Under the pieces are notes generated by a model, which saw nothing but the letters and a program-made list of their open reading frames with translations, ran no database searches and had not been told where the DNA came from. A stretch of 64,000 bases of DNA from Rhizobium sp. CG5 (GTDB lineage Bacteria > Pseudomonadota > Alphaproteobacteria > Rhizobiales > Rhizobiaceae): the NCBI RefSeq assembly GCF_023701945.1, contig NZ_JABAEF010000015.1:46130-110129 (forward strand), written 5' to 3'. Shown piece by piece: positions 16,994 through 24,683 of this stretch. Every line of letters starts with the position of its first letter. Position 1 is the first letter of the stretch. The translations under genes were made by a program, and so were the position numbers.

Positions 16994-17367
16994 TCCGTCT
17001 CCCATTTTCAACAATTTAAACGCCATAGGGACACGCCTTCCTGCCTCGGGGCTGTGATTTGCCCCGGTTCTATCGTTGTCGATTGGCCTGATTGAGCGGA
17101 ATACATTTCGTTGTAATGATATCGCTTTTGCTCATCCAAGTTCACCGGAATCTTCCTGGTCGGCAGGAATGCCAATACCGACCATCGCGGCTATCGCAAA
17201 AATTCTTCGTCTGCGATAGCGCAGAAAAGAAAATTACGGCCTTCGCTACAATTTTACAAAAAATTTAGGTTAATTGGCGGTTTCGATATTGGGCCGTTCC
17301 ATTGCAACCACAGATCCGTAAGGTAGGGGGCATCAGCCTTTGCCATGAAACTTCCGGAGCGTTGCGC
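16994..17367. other. Non-coding spacer with a 9-bp stem hairpin
   Basis: No gene is visible. The main structure is GCTATCGCA (17190-17198) facing TGCGATAGC (17212-17220), a perfect 9-bp stem with a 13-base loop, followed by an A+T-rich stretch to 17270. The latter may hold the promoter for the acyltransferase gene. No insertion-sequence ends were recognised. Confidence 0.5.
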
Positions 17368-18582
17368 ATGACCATGCTTGCCACAAGTAACAATTCGCAT
17401 GCGGATGGTCTTCCGTGGCACGCGCAGGTGAGTGTCGTGGCAACTGGTACACGGATGGTTGGCCCCGACATTTTGCGCTCACTGGCGATCTTGCTGGTGA
17501 TGCTCGTCCACTTGCCGCTGAACGCCACCCCCGGCGTATTGGTGACTGTCCGCGAGTATGGTTGGCTCGGCGTTGATATCTTTTTTGTGCTCAGTGGCTA
17601 TCTGATCGGCACGCAACTGTTCAAGGAAGTGACGCGCACGGGGGCAGTTGACTTCAAATCATTTTATCTCCGCCGTGCGTTCCGCATCTTTCCCGCCTTC
17701 TTCGTGGTACTTGGCCTTTATGCCTTAGTTCCAGTCCTTCGCGACAATCCGGCGATGCAGCCTCTCTGGAAATTCGCGACGTTCACCGTCAATCTCGGAT
17801 TCGATCCGAGGGAGGGCAACGCTTTTTCTCAGGCATGGACACTTGCCGTCGAAGAGCAATTCTATCTCGTCCTGCCTTTGCTGGTTCTTCTCCTGTATAA
17901 GCGCATCGGCACGGGATGGGTCCTTGCCCTCGCAGGACTGTTGACCATCGCCGGGATCGTGCTGCGCTACGCGATCTGGGATATGCAGGTTGGCACCCTT
18001 GTCGCAGAAGGCCAGTTTCGCCCCGCGTTTGCGACATACCTCCGAGATGTCTACTACCCAACATATACGCGTCTCGACGGTCTGCTGTTCGGCGTGGTGC
18101 TTGCGGCCTCCCGCTTTTTCAAACCCGAGCATTGCAGGCGATATCTGCCGCCGAAGGTCACGATTCCCTCGGGTCTGATCTTTGTAATCGCAGCGCTCAT
18201 CTGCTTCGTTGATCGGGGACCTCTTGCAGGACAAGGCATCTTTCCGGTGTTTCAGGCGCAACTCGGCGCGGTCGCGGGCTTTCCGCTGATCTCGATCGGC
18301 ATTGCACTGCTGTTCTGCGCCATGCTCGATCTTGAGCACGTTCTAAGCCGCTGGCCCGTTCCAGGTGCCGCTCTCGTAGCGACTCTCTCCTACAGCCTTT
18401 ACCTGACGCACAAATCCGTCTTTCACGTCACCCGCATGGTTGTCGGAGAGGAGAATCTGCAAGGCAGCTTTGGCTTTGTTGTCTACCTGATCGCAAGCTT
18501 TGTTGTCGCAGTCGTTCTCTGGTTTTTCGTAGAGCGAACGTTCCTGCATCTTCGGGATAAAATGCTGTCGTCGTCGAAGTAA
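17368..18582 (+). CDS. Acyltransferase-3 family membrane protein (OafA/NodX-like)
   Basis: 404 aa from the ATG at 17368, which has GGAG eight bases upstream; an ATG 66 bases earlier lacks a ribosome site. About ten hydrophobic helices are present. Family marks are DILRSLAILLVMLVHLP near the start (with the conserved membrane His), GWLGVDIFFVLSGYLIG, and the basic loop FYLRRAFRIFPAFF. Such enzymes move acetyl or other acyl groups onto sugars of surface polysaccharide, O-antigen or lipo-oligosaccharide at the inner membrane. No polysaccharide genes stand beside it, so the substrate cannot be named. It lies between mobile-element remnants and was probably acquired. Confidence 0.85.
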   Translation: MTMLATSNNSHADGLPWHAQVSVVATGTRMVGPDILRSLAILLVMLVHLPLNATPGVLVTVREYGWLGVDIFFVLSGYLIGTQLFKEVTRTGAVDFKSFYLRRAFRIFPAFFVVLGLYALVPVLRDNPAMQPLWKFATFTVNLGFDPREGNAFSQAWTLAVEEQFYLVLPLLVLLLYKRIGTGWVLALAGLLTIAGIVLRYAIWDMQVGTLVAEGQFRPAFATYLRDVYYPTYTRLDGLLFGVVLAASRFFKPEHCRRYLPPKVTIPSGLIFVIAALICFVDRGPLAGQGIFPVFQAQLGAVAGFPLISIGIALLFCAMLDLEHVLSRWPVPGAALVATLSYSLYLTHKSVFHVTRMVVGEENLQGSFGFVVYLIASFVVAVVLWFFVERTFLHLRDKMLSSSK

Positions 18583-18815
18583 GCGTCGTGCTGACTTGAT
18601 CGCGAAACTTGAACGTCGCAACCAGTGATGTCCGCCAAGGGGCCGACAGCAGTCCTGTCTTGAGGGGAGAAATATACCGCGACGCAGCGTCTTCCAGTTG
18701 TCATGGTTCACGAGCATTCTGAGATCAGCAGCGATTGATAGTGGCCAAGCCGATTTGTAGGTTGGGAGGTCTCAATGGCGCATACACCCGATAGGATGCT
18801 TATCAGCAAGACCGC

Positions 18816-19223
18816 TTGGCAAAAGCGGCCCGTGCGGTTATTCGTCCGCTCGCGTTCGTAGGGACGCTGAACGCCGAGGAGAGGTCTTCTGCCTGCAGGC
18901 GAATGGGCCTCAGGCCAACGAGGTTCTATCAGCTACTCGGCCAATTCCGACGAAAGCCTGTCACGAGTTCACTGCTGTATGAGACGCCGGGCCCTGAAAA
19001 GGGGAGGCGACTTTTATCTCCGGAACAGGAAACTGCAGTTGCCTGCGCCATCCAGGAGATCTATTGCCGCGGCGAGCAGCCGCCAATCACCGCCGTCCAT
19101 GACCATGTGCGAGGGATTTGCCGTCAGGAAAAGCTGTCAACGTGGACTTGCCCGGCTCTAGTTCTGCCAATCCGTCTACGGTGGCGATCTGGCGCTTCTC
19201 CCGACATATTTCCGGTTTGGTGA
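18816..19223 (+). pseudogene. Mu/TniA-like transposase remnant
   Basis: An open frame of about 135 codons has the N-terminal helix-turn-helix part of a Mu/TnsB/TniA-type transposase: AEERSSACRRMGLRPTRFYQ, LLGQFRRKPVTSSLLYE, RLLSPEQETAVACAIQEIYC and PPITAVHDHVRGICR. After about residue 105 the similarity breaks off, and a plausible continuation lies in another frame. The DDE catalytic core is missing, so it cannot be active. No terminal inverted repeats were found. The family was named from the N-terminal pattern only. Confidence 0.6.
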
Positions 19224-19311
19224 TAGAGGCCTTCCTATTGAGTTTGACTTTCACTCGGCGATATCGGCCATATCAAAGCTGCCAGCATGGCACTGAAGAG
19301 GGAGCTGAATC

Positions 19312-19566
19312 ATGGGTATCGAAAGTCTCGTCATATTTCTGATCATCGGAGCGATCGCAGGCTGGTTGGCCGGTCTCATCGTCAAAGGCTATGGCTTTGG
19401 CCTTTTGGGAAACATCGTTGTGGGCATCGTGGGTGCCTTTATCGCAGGTTTGTTGTTCCCGCGTCTTGGCATAAGCTTGGGGGCCGGCTACGCAGGGGCC
19501 ATTCTGTCTGCAGCACTCGGTGCCGTCATACTGCTGCTTCTGCTTCGGCTGATCAGACGGGCTTAA
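19312..19566 (+). CDS. GlsB/YeaQ/YmgE-type small membrane protein
   Basis: 84 aa, ATG preceded by gagggagctgaatc. Three hydrophobic segments with Gly-rich turns (FLIIGAIAGWLAGLIVKGYG, FGLLGNIVVGIVGAFIAGLL, then GAILSAALGAVILLLLLRLI) match the family once called transglycosylase-associated protein. Members are induced by stress in several bacteria, but their molecular task is not known. The strong hairpin at 19578-19619 follows at once and may end the transcript. Confidence 0.88.
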   Translation: MGIESLVIFLIIGAIAGWLAGLIVKGYGFGLLGNIVVGIVGAFIAGLLFPRLGISLGAGYAGAILSAALGAVILLLLLRLIRRA

Positions 19567-19577
19567 GTTCTAAGATC

Positions 19578-19619
19578 GTTGCAGTCCCGCGATACTTCGG
19601 TTTCGCGGGACTGGGCAAC
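19578..19619 (+). terminator. Strong inverted repeat after the GlsB-type gene
   Basis: GTTGC-AGTCCCGCGA (19578-19592) pairs with TCGCGGGACT-GG-GCAAC (19603-19619): a 15-bp stem with a two-base bulge. No T-run follows, so it is a weaker candidate as a classical terminator; it could be a transcript-stabilising hairpin. The spacer onward to 19745 shows no gene. Confidence 0.45.
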
Positions 19620-19745
19620 CTTGCAGCAGGGCCCTATACCGGTGAACCCTTGCGGCATTAAGGCAAGCGAAACTGCGGCGAATAGGCTGCTCGCCTATTC
19701 CGAAAGCGGGCATCGAACCTGTGCCTTCACGAAAGTAAATGACGA

Positions 19746-20891
19746 CTACGATAGAAGCCGTGCGGCCCGTCCTGTTCGCCTGGTTGCGTTGTTGTAATAA
19801 CTGGATGCCTGCTGGACCGATCTATGTTGGGACTGCTCCATGGCTTCAGGGAGCGAGACGCCACGATTGGCCGCCTCAGTGAGATACCCGGACCGCAATC
19901 CGTGCGCCGAAAACTCCCCGGGCTCCAGCCCCGCCATCGCCGCCCGCTGCTTGACGATCTGGTTGACCGCACTCGGCTCCAGCGCCCGCTTCGAAACATT
20001 GCCCCAACGGTCGACCTTCCGAAAAATACTCCCGCCCTCGATTCTTCCCGCCGCAAGCCAGGCGTTGAGCGCGTCCACGGGCCGGCCGGTCAGGTAAACG
20101 ACCGCATCGTGTTCGGAGCCGGACGTTTTGGTGCGTCCTAGATGGATGGCAAGAGAGGGGAGGGGAGGGCCGTTTTCGACGGCGATGGGGGGCTCGATTG
20201 TGAGCTGCTCTCTCCGCAGCCCGGCAATCTCACTACGACGGCGACCGCCGGACGCAAACGCCACCATCAGGATCGCCCTGTCACGGATGTCGCGCAAGCT
20301 ATCCGTGCTGCAGGTCGCGAGCAGTTTTGCAAGAACATCTCCGGTCACTGCCTTGGCGCTCTTGCGTTTCCTTGGTCGCGGCGTCGCCCGCACCGCAAGA
20401 CGGATCGCGGACTTCAGCGAAGGGGAGGAGAAGACACCCGTCAGCCCGCGCCATTTTGTCAGTGTCGACCAACTGGCAAGCCGCCGGCGCACCGTATCGG
20501 GCGCATGCGGCCCAGAAGATCGAAGGAAGCGTTGATCGCGCAGGCTCTGCTCGACATCAGCCGGCATGCCGTGGTGAGGATCGATCTCGCGCTGTTCGGG
20601 CTGCCAGAGATGGTGGGCCACGAATTTCAGCAATAGAGCTTCGGGAGCTGGCCAGGAGAGGGAAGCACCGGTCGCGGCGAGCGACCAGGCCTGCAGATAG
20701 GCAAGATCGGAGGTCAGCGCACGTAAGGTGTTTTCGCCCATGCCCTCATTGACCAGGTGGCGCAGCGTTTCGACGTCCGGGTCGGTCAGCAGTTCTGCCA
20801 GTTCGTCGCGGCGGTCGATCGGCAGGACGGCGGCGATCGTGTCCAACGTTTCGATGCGTTTTTCGATCGAACGCGACGACGAGCTGCTCAT
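19746..20891 (-). CDS. Tyrosine recombinase / site-specific integrase
   Basis: 381 aa. An N-terminal SAM-like core-binding part (TLRALTSDLAYLQAWSLAAT) precedes the catalytic domain. The catalytic residues can be placed: Arg in FASGGRRRSEIAGLRREQL, the H-x-x-R box in FSAHGLRSGYLTE, the second His in QSQHRSVQQA and the nucleophilic Tyr in SSYYNNA. It cuts and rejoins DNA at specific sites, as in integrative elements or plasmid resolution. Its ATG overlaps the stop of an antitoxin-like gene (ATGA), making it the fourth gene of a toxin-antitoxin operon, an odd arrangement. A dead N-terminal copy lies at 15985-16232. Confidence 0.9.
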   Translation of the reverse strand: MSSSSSRSIEKRIETLDTIAAVLPIDRRDELAELLTDPDVETLRHLVNEGMGENTLRALTSDLAYLQAWSLAATGASLSWPAPEALLLKFVAHHLWQPEQREIDPHHGMPADVEQSLRDQRFLRSSGPHAPDTVRRRLASWSTLTKWRGLTGVFSSPSLKSAIRLAVRATPRPRKRKSAKAVTGDVLAKLLATCSTDSLRDIRDRAILMVAFASGGRRRSEIAGLRREQLTIEPPIAVENGPPLPSLAIHLGRTKTSGSEHDAVVYLTGRPVDALNAWLAAGRIEGGSIFRKVDRWGNVSKRALEPSAVNQIVKQRAAMAGLEPGEFSAHGLRSGYLTEAANRGVSLPEAMEQSQHRSVQQASSYYNNATRRTGRAARLLS

Positions 20892-21136
20892 TTCGGCAAT
20901 CCGTTCTCGTCATAAAATTCATCGTGGTTCGAGGTCTGGTCGGTGTTCGCAGGTCTTCCCTTGGCCGCCAGCGCCCAGACATCATCCATCGTACCCTGGC
21001 CCTTCCCCGCAAGGGGTACGATGTCCGCAACGGGTCCGCCTGCTCGACAGATGACAACCTCGTCCTCGCGTAAAACAAGGTCGATCAGCTCTTCAAGTCG
21101 TTCAGCTGCCTCGGCAATGTCTACGAATACCTTCAC
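20888..21136 (-). CDS. Second antitoxin-like protein (Phd/YefM type)
   Basis: 82 aa from a GTG preceded by AAAGGG, 11 bp after the vapC stop; the open frame upstream of it is only the vapC shadow. The fold marks are VKVFVDIAEAAERLEELIDL and VLREDEVVICRAGGPVADIV, as in short Phd/YefM antitoxins, and the C-terminus is polar and acidic. No second toxin follows; instead the integrase gene begins in its last codons. Either it lost its toxin to the integrase, or it acts as a regulator of the whole operon. Confidence 0.68.
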   Translation of the reverse strand: MKVFVDIAEAAERLEELIDLVLREDEVVICRAGGPVADIVPLAGKGQGTMDDVWALAAKGRPANTDQTSNHDEFYDENGLPK

Positions 21137-21147
21137 CGCCGTGCCCT

Positions 21148-21525
21148 TTACCAAACCCGCTCGTGCAGAATTGCGTCGAACGCCAGATCCGTCGAAACGA
21201 AAGTGCAGTGCTCGAGCCGCGCCTGTGCGGCAAGAATGCGGTCCCACGGATCCCGGTGATCCCAATCGAAGCTTGCTGCGAGTTCTGCATGCAAATCGCT
21301 GATGGCCAGGGTCTGCAGGCCGCTTTCTGTGACGGCTGCCCGCAGTTCCTGTGGCTTGAGGTCGAGCTTGTTCAGGCGCATCTTGTTGTCGAGCTCATAG
21401 AAGGATACCGCGCTGACGAGGATAGCATTGGCTTTGTCCTCGATCAGCGTCCGTGCCTTCGCGGAGAGCCTATCGCTGCCGATCGTCCACCAGTAGATGG
21501 CATGGCTGTCGAGCAGGATTTTCAT
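21148..21525 (-). CDS. vapC: VapC-type PIN-domain toxin
   Basis: 125 aa. PIN-domain acidic residues are visible: the N-terminal Asp in MKILLDSHAIYWW, Glu in SAVSFYELDNK, and the Asp residues of DHRDPWDRILAAQA and FVSTDLAFDAI. PIN toxins are Mg-dependent RNases. It is coupled by an ATGA overlap to the Phd-type antitoxin upstream. The gene seems intact and probably helps to keep the plasmid in the population. Confidence 0.9.
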   Translation of the reverse strand: MKILLDSHAIYWWTIGSDRLSAKARTLIEDKANAILVSAVSFYELDNKMRLNKLDLKPQELRAAVTESGLQTLAISDLHAELAASFDWDHRDPWDRILAAQARLEHCTFVSTDLAFDAILHERVW

Positions 21526-21815
21526 GGGTTACGGTCATCCTTGCTGGATTGACCTTGCCAGACACCGGTATCGTCATTCCAGTCGCCTGCATCGATCGCG
21601 GCCTGCTCGGCATCTGTGCTTTCGAATAGGTCGTCTGGCAGACCACGGTGACGCAGCAGACCAAACGGACGCTTGCCGCCATCGGCGGCCGGACCGATGC
21701 GAGCATAAACCTCGTTGCCGCGCATGATGACGATTTCCTCGCCCTGGTTGGCGCGCTCGAGGACTTCTGCGAAATTCTTGCGGGCTTCGCTGATCTTGTA
21801 GCTGGTCTGGGGCAT
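21522..21815 (-). CDS. Phd/YefM antitoxin of the VapC module
   Basis: 97 aa from the ATG at 21813-21815, chosen for the GGAG seven bases before it. The DNA-binding part reads QTSYKISEARKNFAEVLERA, NQGEEIVIMRGNEVYARIG; the C-terminal half is the toxin-binding arm (LFESTDAEQAAIDAGDWNDD). It should neutralise the PIN toxin and repress the operon through the inverted repeat at 21822-21842. An ATG seven codons earlier falls inside that repeat and is less likely. Confidence 0.87.
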   Translation of the reverse strand: MPQTSYKISEARKNFAEVLERANQGEEIVIMRGNEVYARIGPAADGGKRPFGLLRHRGLPDDLFESTDAEQAAIDAGDWNDDTGVWQGQSSKDDRNP

Positions 21816-21821
21816 TCTGAG

Positions 21822-21842
21822 CTCCGAATTTGCCATTCGGAG
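21822..21842. promoter_or_regulatory. Operator-like inverted repeat of the TA-integrase operon
   Basis: ctccgaa-N7-ttcggag, a perfect 7-bp inverted repeat ending seven bases before the antitoxin start codon. It is well placed for autorepression by the antitoxin or antitoxin-toxin complex. Confidence 0.55.
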
Positions 21843-21994
21843 GCATAATAGCACGGTAATCGTGGGCGTACAATCAAAGTGTACATATCGCCTCCGATAA
21901 GAGGTACTTATCGGTGGTGAGAGCGCCAACTCCCAATCATACCATGTGGGGAACTATAATAATCCAATAGCGTTCGTTTAACCAATCGTTTACC

Positions 21995-23134
21995 ATGATT
22001 TCAATGGCTTATGATCTCGCGAAAATCAGCATGACAGCCCTGACTCGGCCGGCTTTTGACGCTGGTATCGCCCTCGCGCGTCTGGATGAGCGCATCGCCC
22101 GCTCGCCGGTCGGCCAAGGCTTCCTCGAACGCGCGCACTTCACCGATGCCTGCGCCTCACTGTGGATCGACGGCGAACTCGTCCATCTCGAAGACCTCGT
22201 CCTCCATGACGCCACCCGCGATATTCGCACACCCTCCCATGAACTCACCATCGCCCGCGATGTCCTGCGCACCCGCCGGCGCATTGCCTCGCAGCTACCA
22301 AGTTGGGCGCTGTCCCCCGATGGCATCCGGACGCTGCGGAAAACCTCGGATATCGGGTCGGGCGGCGGGGACGAGACAACAACGGCCGGCGTCATTCGGC
22401 CCGCGGCCGCGATTAATCCGGAAGGGGAGGGGGAAGATATCGACGACATCGAAAATCTTCCCGGCATCGACTATGCCGCCATCGATGCGGTTTTGGCCCG
22501 ATCGGAGGCGGCGATCGAGAACGCAACGCGGCCTGGCCATGGCGGCGCGGCGGAAAAAAATCCGTTGGTCTATGATCTCGACTGGGACGAGGATTCCAGG
22601 CTCGACGAATGGCGCGGCGTGTTGCGCCAGATCGAAAATTTGCCGGCGGCGCTGCAGGCGATTGTCGCCCTCGATGCCTGGAACGAGCTTTCGGTCCTGC
22701 AGCATGCGCCCTGGCTCGGCCGGTTGTTGGCCTCGTCGATCCTGCGCCAGGCCGGCGTCACGACCGGCCCCCATCTCGCCGCCATCAACCTCGGACTGAA
22801 AACCATTCCCGTCGATCGGCGCCGGCATCGTGATCGGGAGACCCGGCTGCTCGCCATCGCCCACGGCCTCATCGCGGCCGTCGAGCTCGGTCTCAAGGAG
22901 CATGACCGGCTCGCGTTGGCGCGCACGATGTTCGAGCGCAAGCTGGACGGACGCCGGACGTCGTCAAAATTGCCGGAATTGGTCGAGCTGGTAATGGCAA
23001 AACCATTGGTGTCGGCCGGGATGGTGGCCAAGGCGCTCGATGTGACACCGCAGGCGGCGCGTCGGATTGTTTTGGAGCTGGGCCTCAGAGAGATGACGGG
23101 GAGGGGGAGGTTTCGGGCATGGGGGATCGTCTGA
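21995..23134 (+). CDS. DUF1612-type helix-turn-helix protein of Rhizobiales plasmids
   Basis: 379 aa. The N-terminal region (ALARLDERIARSPVGQGFLE, RAHFTDACASLWIDGELVHL, EDLVLHDATRDIRTPSHELT) and the C-terminal helix-turn-helix (LVSAGMVAKALDVTPQAARR, ending in GRGRFRAWGIV) fit the RHE_PE00001/DUF1612 family, common on rhizobial plasmids and islands. A less conserved, acidic middle (EGEGEDIDDIENLPGIDYAA) separates them. The N-terminus slightly recalls Fic-type proteins but no HPFxxGNGR motif is present. Function unknown, DNA binding likely. It stands between the TA-integrase operon and the defence island. Confidence 0.72.
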   Translation: MISMAYDLAKISMTALTRPAFDAGIALARLDERIARSPVGQGFLERAHFTDACASLWIDGELVHLEDLVLHDATRDIRTPSHELTIARDVLRTRRRIASQLPSWALSPDGIRTLRKTSDIGSGGGDETTTAGVIRPAAAINPEGEGEDIDDIENLPGIDYAAIDAVLARSEAAIENATRPGHGGAAEKNPLVYDLDWDEDSRLDEWRGVLRQIENLPAALQAIVALDAWNELSVLQHAPWLGRLLASSILRQAGVTTGPHLAAINLGLKTIPVDRRRHRDRETRLLAIAHGLIAAVELGLKEHDRLALARTMFERKLDGRRTSSKLPELVELVMAKPLVSAGMVAKALDVTPQAARRIVLELGLREMTGRGRFRAWGIV

Positions 23135-23326
23135 TCCGGTGCGATACGGTTACGACAAAGCGACAGAGCTCAGGTTACTGTATGCCACTCCAATGGAGAG
23201 AATCTAGGCGGGAACTAAGGGCCTATTATGTGGGATGGCTACGCCTAATTGAGCCACGAGTTGCGCCAGCCAGTTCAAGAAGATGCCTCGAACCCAGGCG
23301 TGCAGGGGATTCGCTTTGGCTTGATT

Positions 23327-24502
23327 TCAAATGCCGTCGACGTTCCATTCGATAGATCTGAACTGATTTTTGTAATGCATAGCGTAGGGCAAATCGACTT
23401 GGCCCGCAAAAGCGATAAGACCCAGGAGGTGCTGGCGTAAGCCTTCGACGGACGAGAAGCCGCGGTTAGCCGCGTGCGCCTTAGGTCCAACGCCTTCATG
23501 CAGGAGAAAATGCAGATGCATCCTCATTTTGGCGCGAAATTCTCGGGTCAATTTTGGTTTTGAACCGTCTACCAGCAGACCTAATACCACCTTGCGCGCA
23601 CCAGGTGGTACTATCAGAGTTTTGCTAGTGTTAGGTGCTAGGCCGTAAAGGCCCAGCGCGGCGTATATCTCTCCGACTAATTGGATTGAACGTTCTCGGC
23701 CAAACGTCTTATCGGTAGTCGACAAAATAATATCATCTGCATACCGCGTATAGCGCAAGTTGAATTTCTCAGAGACGCCCTGAAGCTTCTCGTCGAGAGG
23801 CCTTACTGCGAGGTTTGCGAGCATCGGACTAGTTGGAGCCCCTTGAGCCAAGGTTCCCATGATCCGGCTATTGTATTCTCCAATGCCGTTGGGCGTTCGC
23901 ATGCTGCTACGCCTGTTACGGGTCGCTATGCTTCCCTTTTCACGATGCACATCGCGCAGGCGTGTGCAAATTCTAGCGAGCTCGAGGGCCGTGAGAGGTT
24001 GATATCCTCTTTCTAGAAAGACCCGGTAGACGTCTATCTCGGTTATGGACTCAAAAAAATCGCGCACATCAACCTTGATCAGCCATTGGGCGCCACGGTG
24101 CTTGAAAGCGGCGTTGTAGAGCTTGCTTTCCGGTGCAAATGCCGAACTTGCTGGGTGGCAGGGCGCCTTTTCGAGAATCTCAGACAATATCCAGCGCATA
24201 AGGTTCATAAGCTGCGGCTCGGGAACCGCAATAAATCGGAGCCTAGGAGGTTGGTTGGGGACTGGTCGTTTTCGGATCGTGAATTGCCGGTAGGGGTCTT
24301 CGCCTTCGCGCGACACGAGGCTCCGTAGATACTTGACGCTTTGGCCGCTCAGATGGCCGAGATGACCCAAAGTTAGAATCGGCGGGCCTGACGATTGGAC
24401 CCGGAGGGTTTGCTCGGCGATAGACACGGCATTATTGAGTATTTCGGCATCAACGCCGGCCAGTTCGCCAGCTCTTACAAAACGTTGAGAGTTCCACGCC
24501 AT
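23327..24502 (-). CDS. Retron-type reverse transcriptase
   Basis: 391 aa. Motif A is KVDVRDFF, motif B is QGAPTSPMLANLAVRPLD (residues 220-237) and the active site is YADD (254-257). The retron X-region motif NAxxH is seen as NAAFKH (130-135). The VTG motif of the Y region that binds the msr RNA is VLG here (306-308). No maturase or endonuclease domain follows, so it is not a group II intron enzyme. A structured RNA ends five bases upstream of the ATG and a PRTase/winged-helix gene lies before that, the three-part layout of a retron. It would make a small branched DNA used as a sensor in anti-phage abortive infection. A TAG directly precedes the ATG. Confidence 0.88.
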   Translation of the reverse strand: MAWNSQRFVRAGELAGVDAEILNNAVSIAEQTLRVQSSGPPILTLGHLGHLSGQSVKYLRSLVSREGEDPYRQFTIRKRPVPNQPPRLRFIAVPEPQLMNLMRWILSEILEKAPCHPASSAFAPESKLYNAAFKHRGAQWLIKVDVRDFFESITEIDVYRVFLERGYQPLTALELARICTRLRDVHREKGSIATRNRRSSMRTPNGIGEYNSRIMGTLAQGAPTSPMLANLAVRPLDEKLQGVSEKFNLRYTRYADDIILSTTDKTFGRERSIQLVGEIYAALGLYGLAPNTSKTLIVPPGARKVVLGLLVDGSKPKLTREFRAKMRMHLHFLLHEGVGPKAHAANRGFSSVEGLRQHLLGLIAFAGQVDLPYAMHYKNQFRSIEWNVDGI

Positions 24503-24507
24503 CTACT

Positions 24508-24663
24508 TTGACACCCATAGGGTTTCGTTGATCGAGACGTAAGCGAGACGTGCGCTGCGGCGGCCATGGCCGTACGTTTCGATCAAGGATATCATCAAGC
24601 GGACGCTTGATCGCGAACACGTCGTAATCGACGGCCCAAGGCCCGAAGGCCCATCGGTGCCAA
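24508..24663 (-). ncRNA. Candidate retron msr-msd RNA
   Basis: The 182 bp between the effector and the RT fold as a retron template should. The outer arms TTGGCACCGATGGG (24650-24663) and CCTATGGGTGTCAA (24508-24521) pair at 13 of 14 positions counting G-U, as a1/a2 would. Inside, read 5' to 3' on the minus strand, come a GGCC-TTCG-GGCC tetraloop hairpin (24640-24651), a perfect ATCAAGCG-TC-CGCTTGAT hairpin (24594-24611) and a long stem GATCGAAACGTA/TACGTCTCGATC (24573-24584 with 24530-24541) whose loop begins with the palindrome CGGCCATGGCCG. The branching G cannot be fixed by eye. Confidence 0.68.
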
Positions 24664-24683
24664 TCCTTTCGAATCGACATCCA

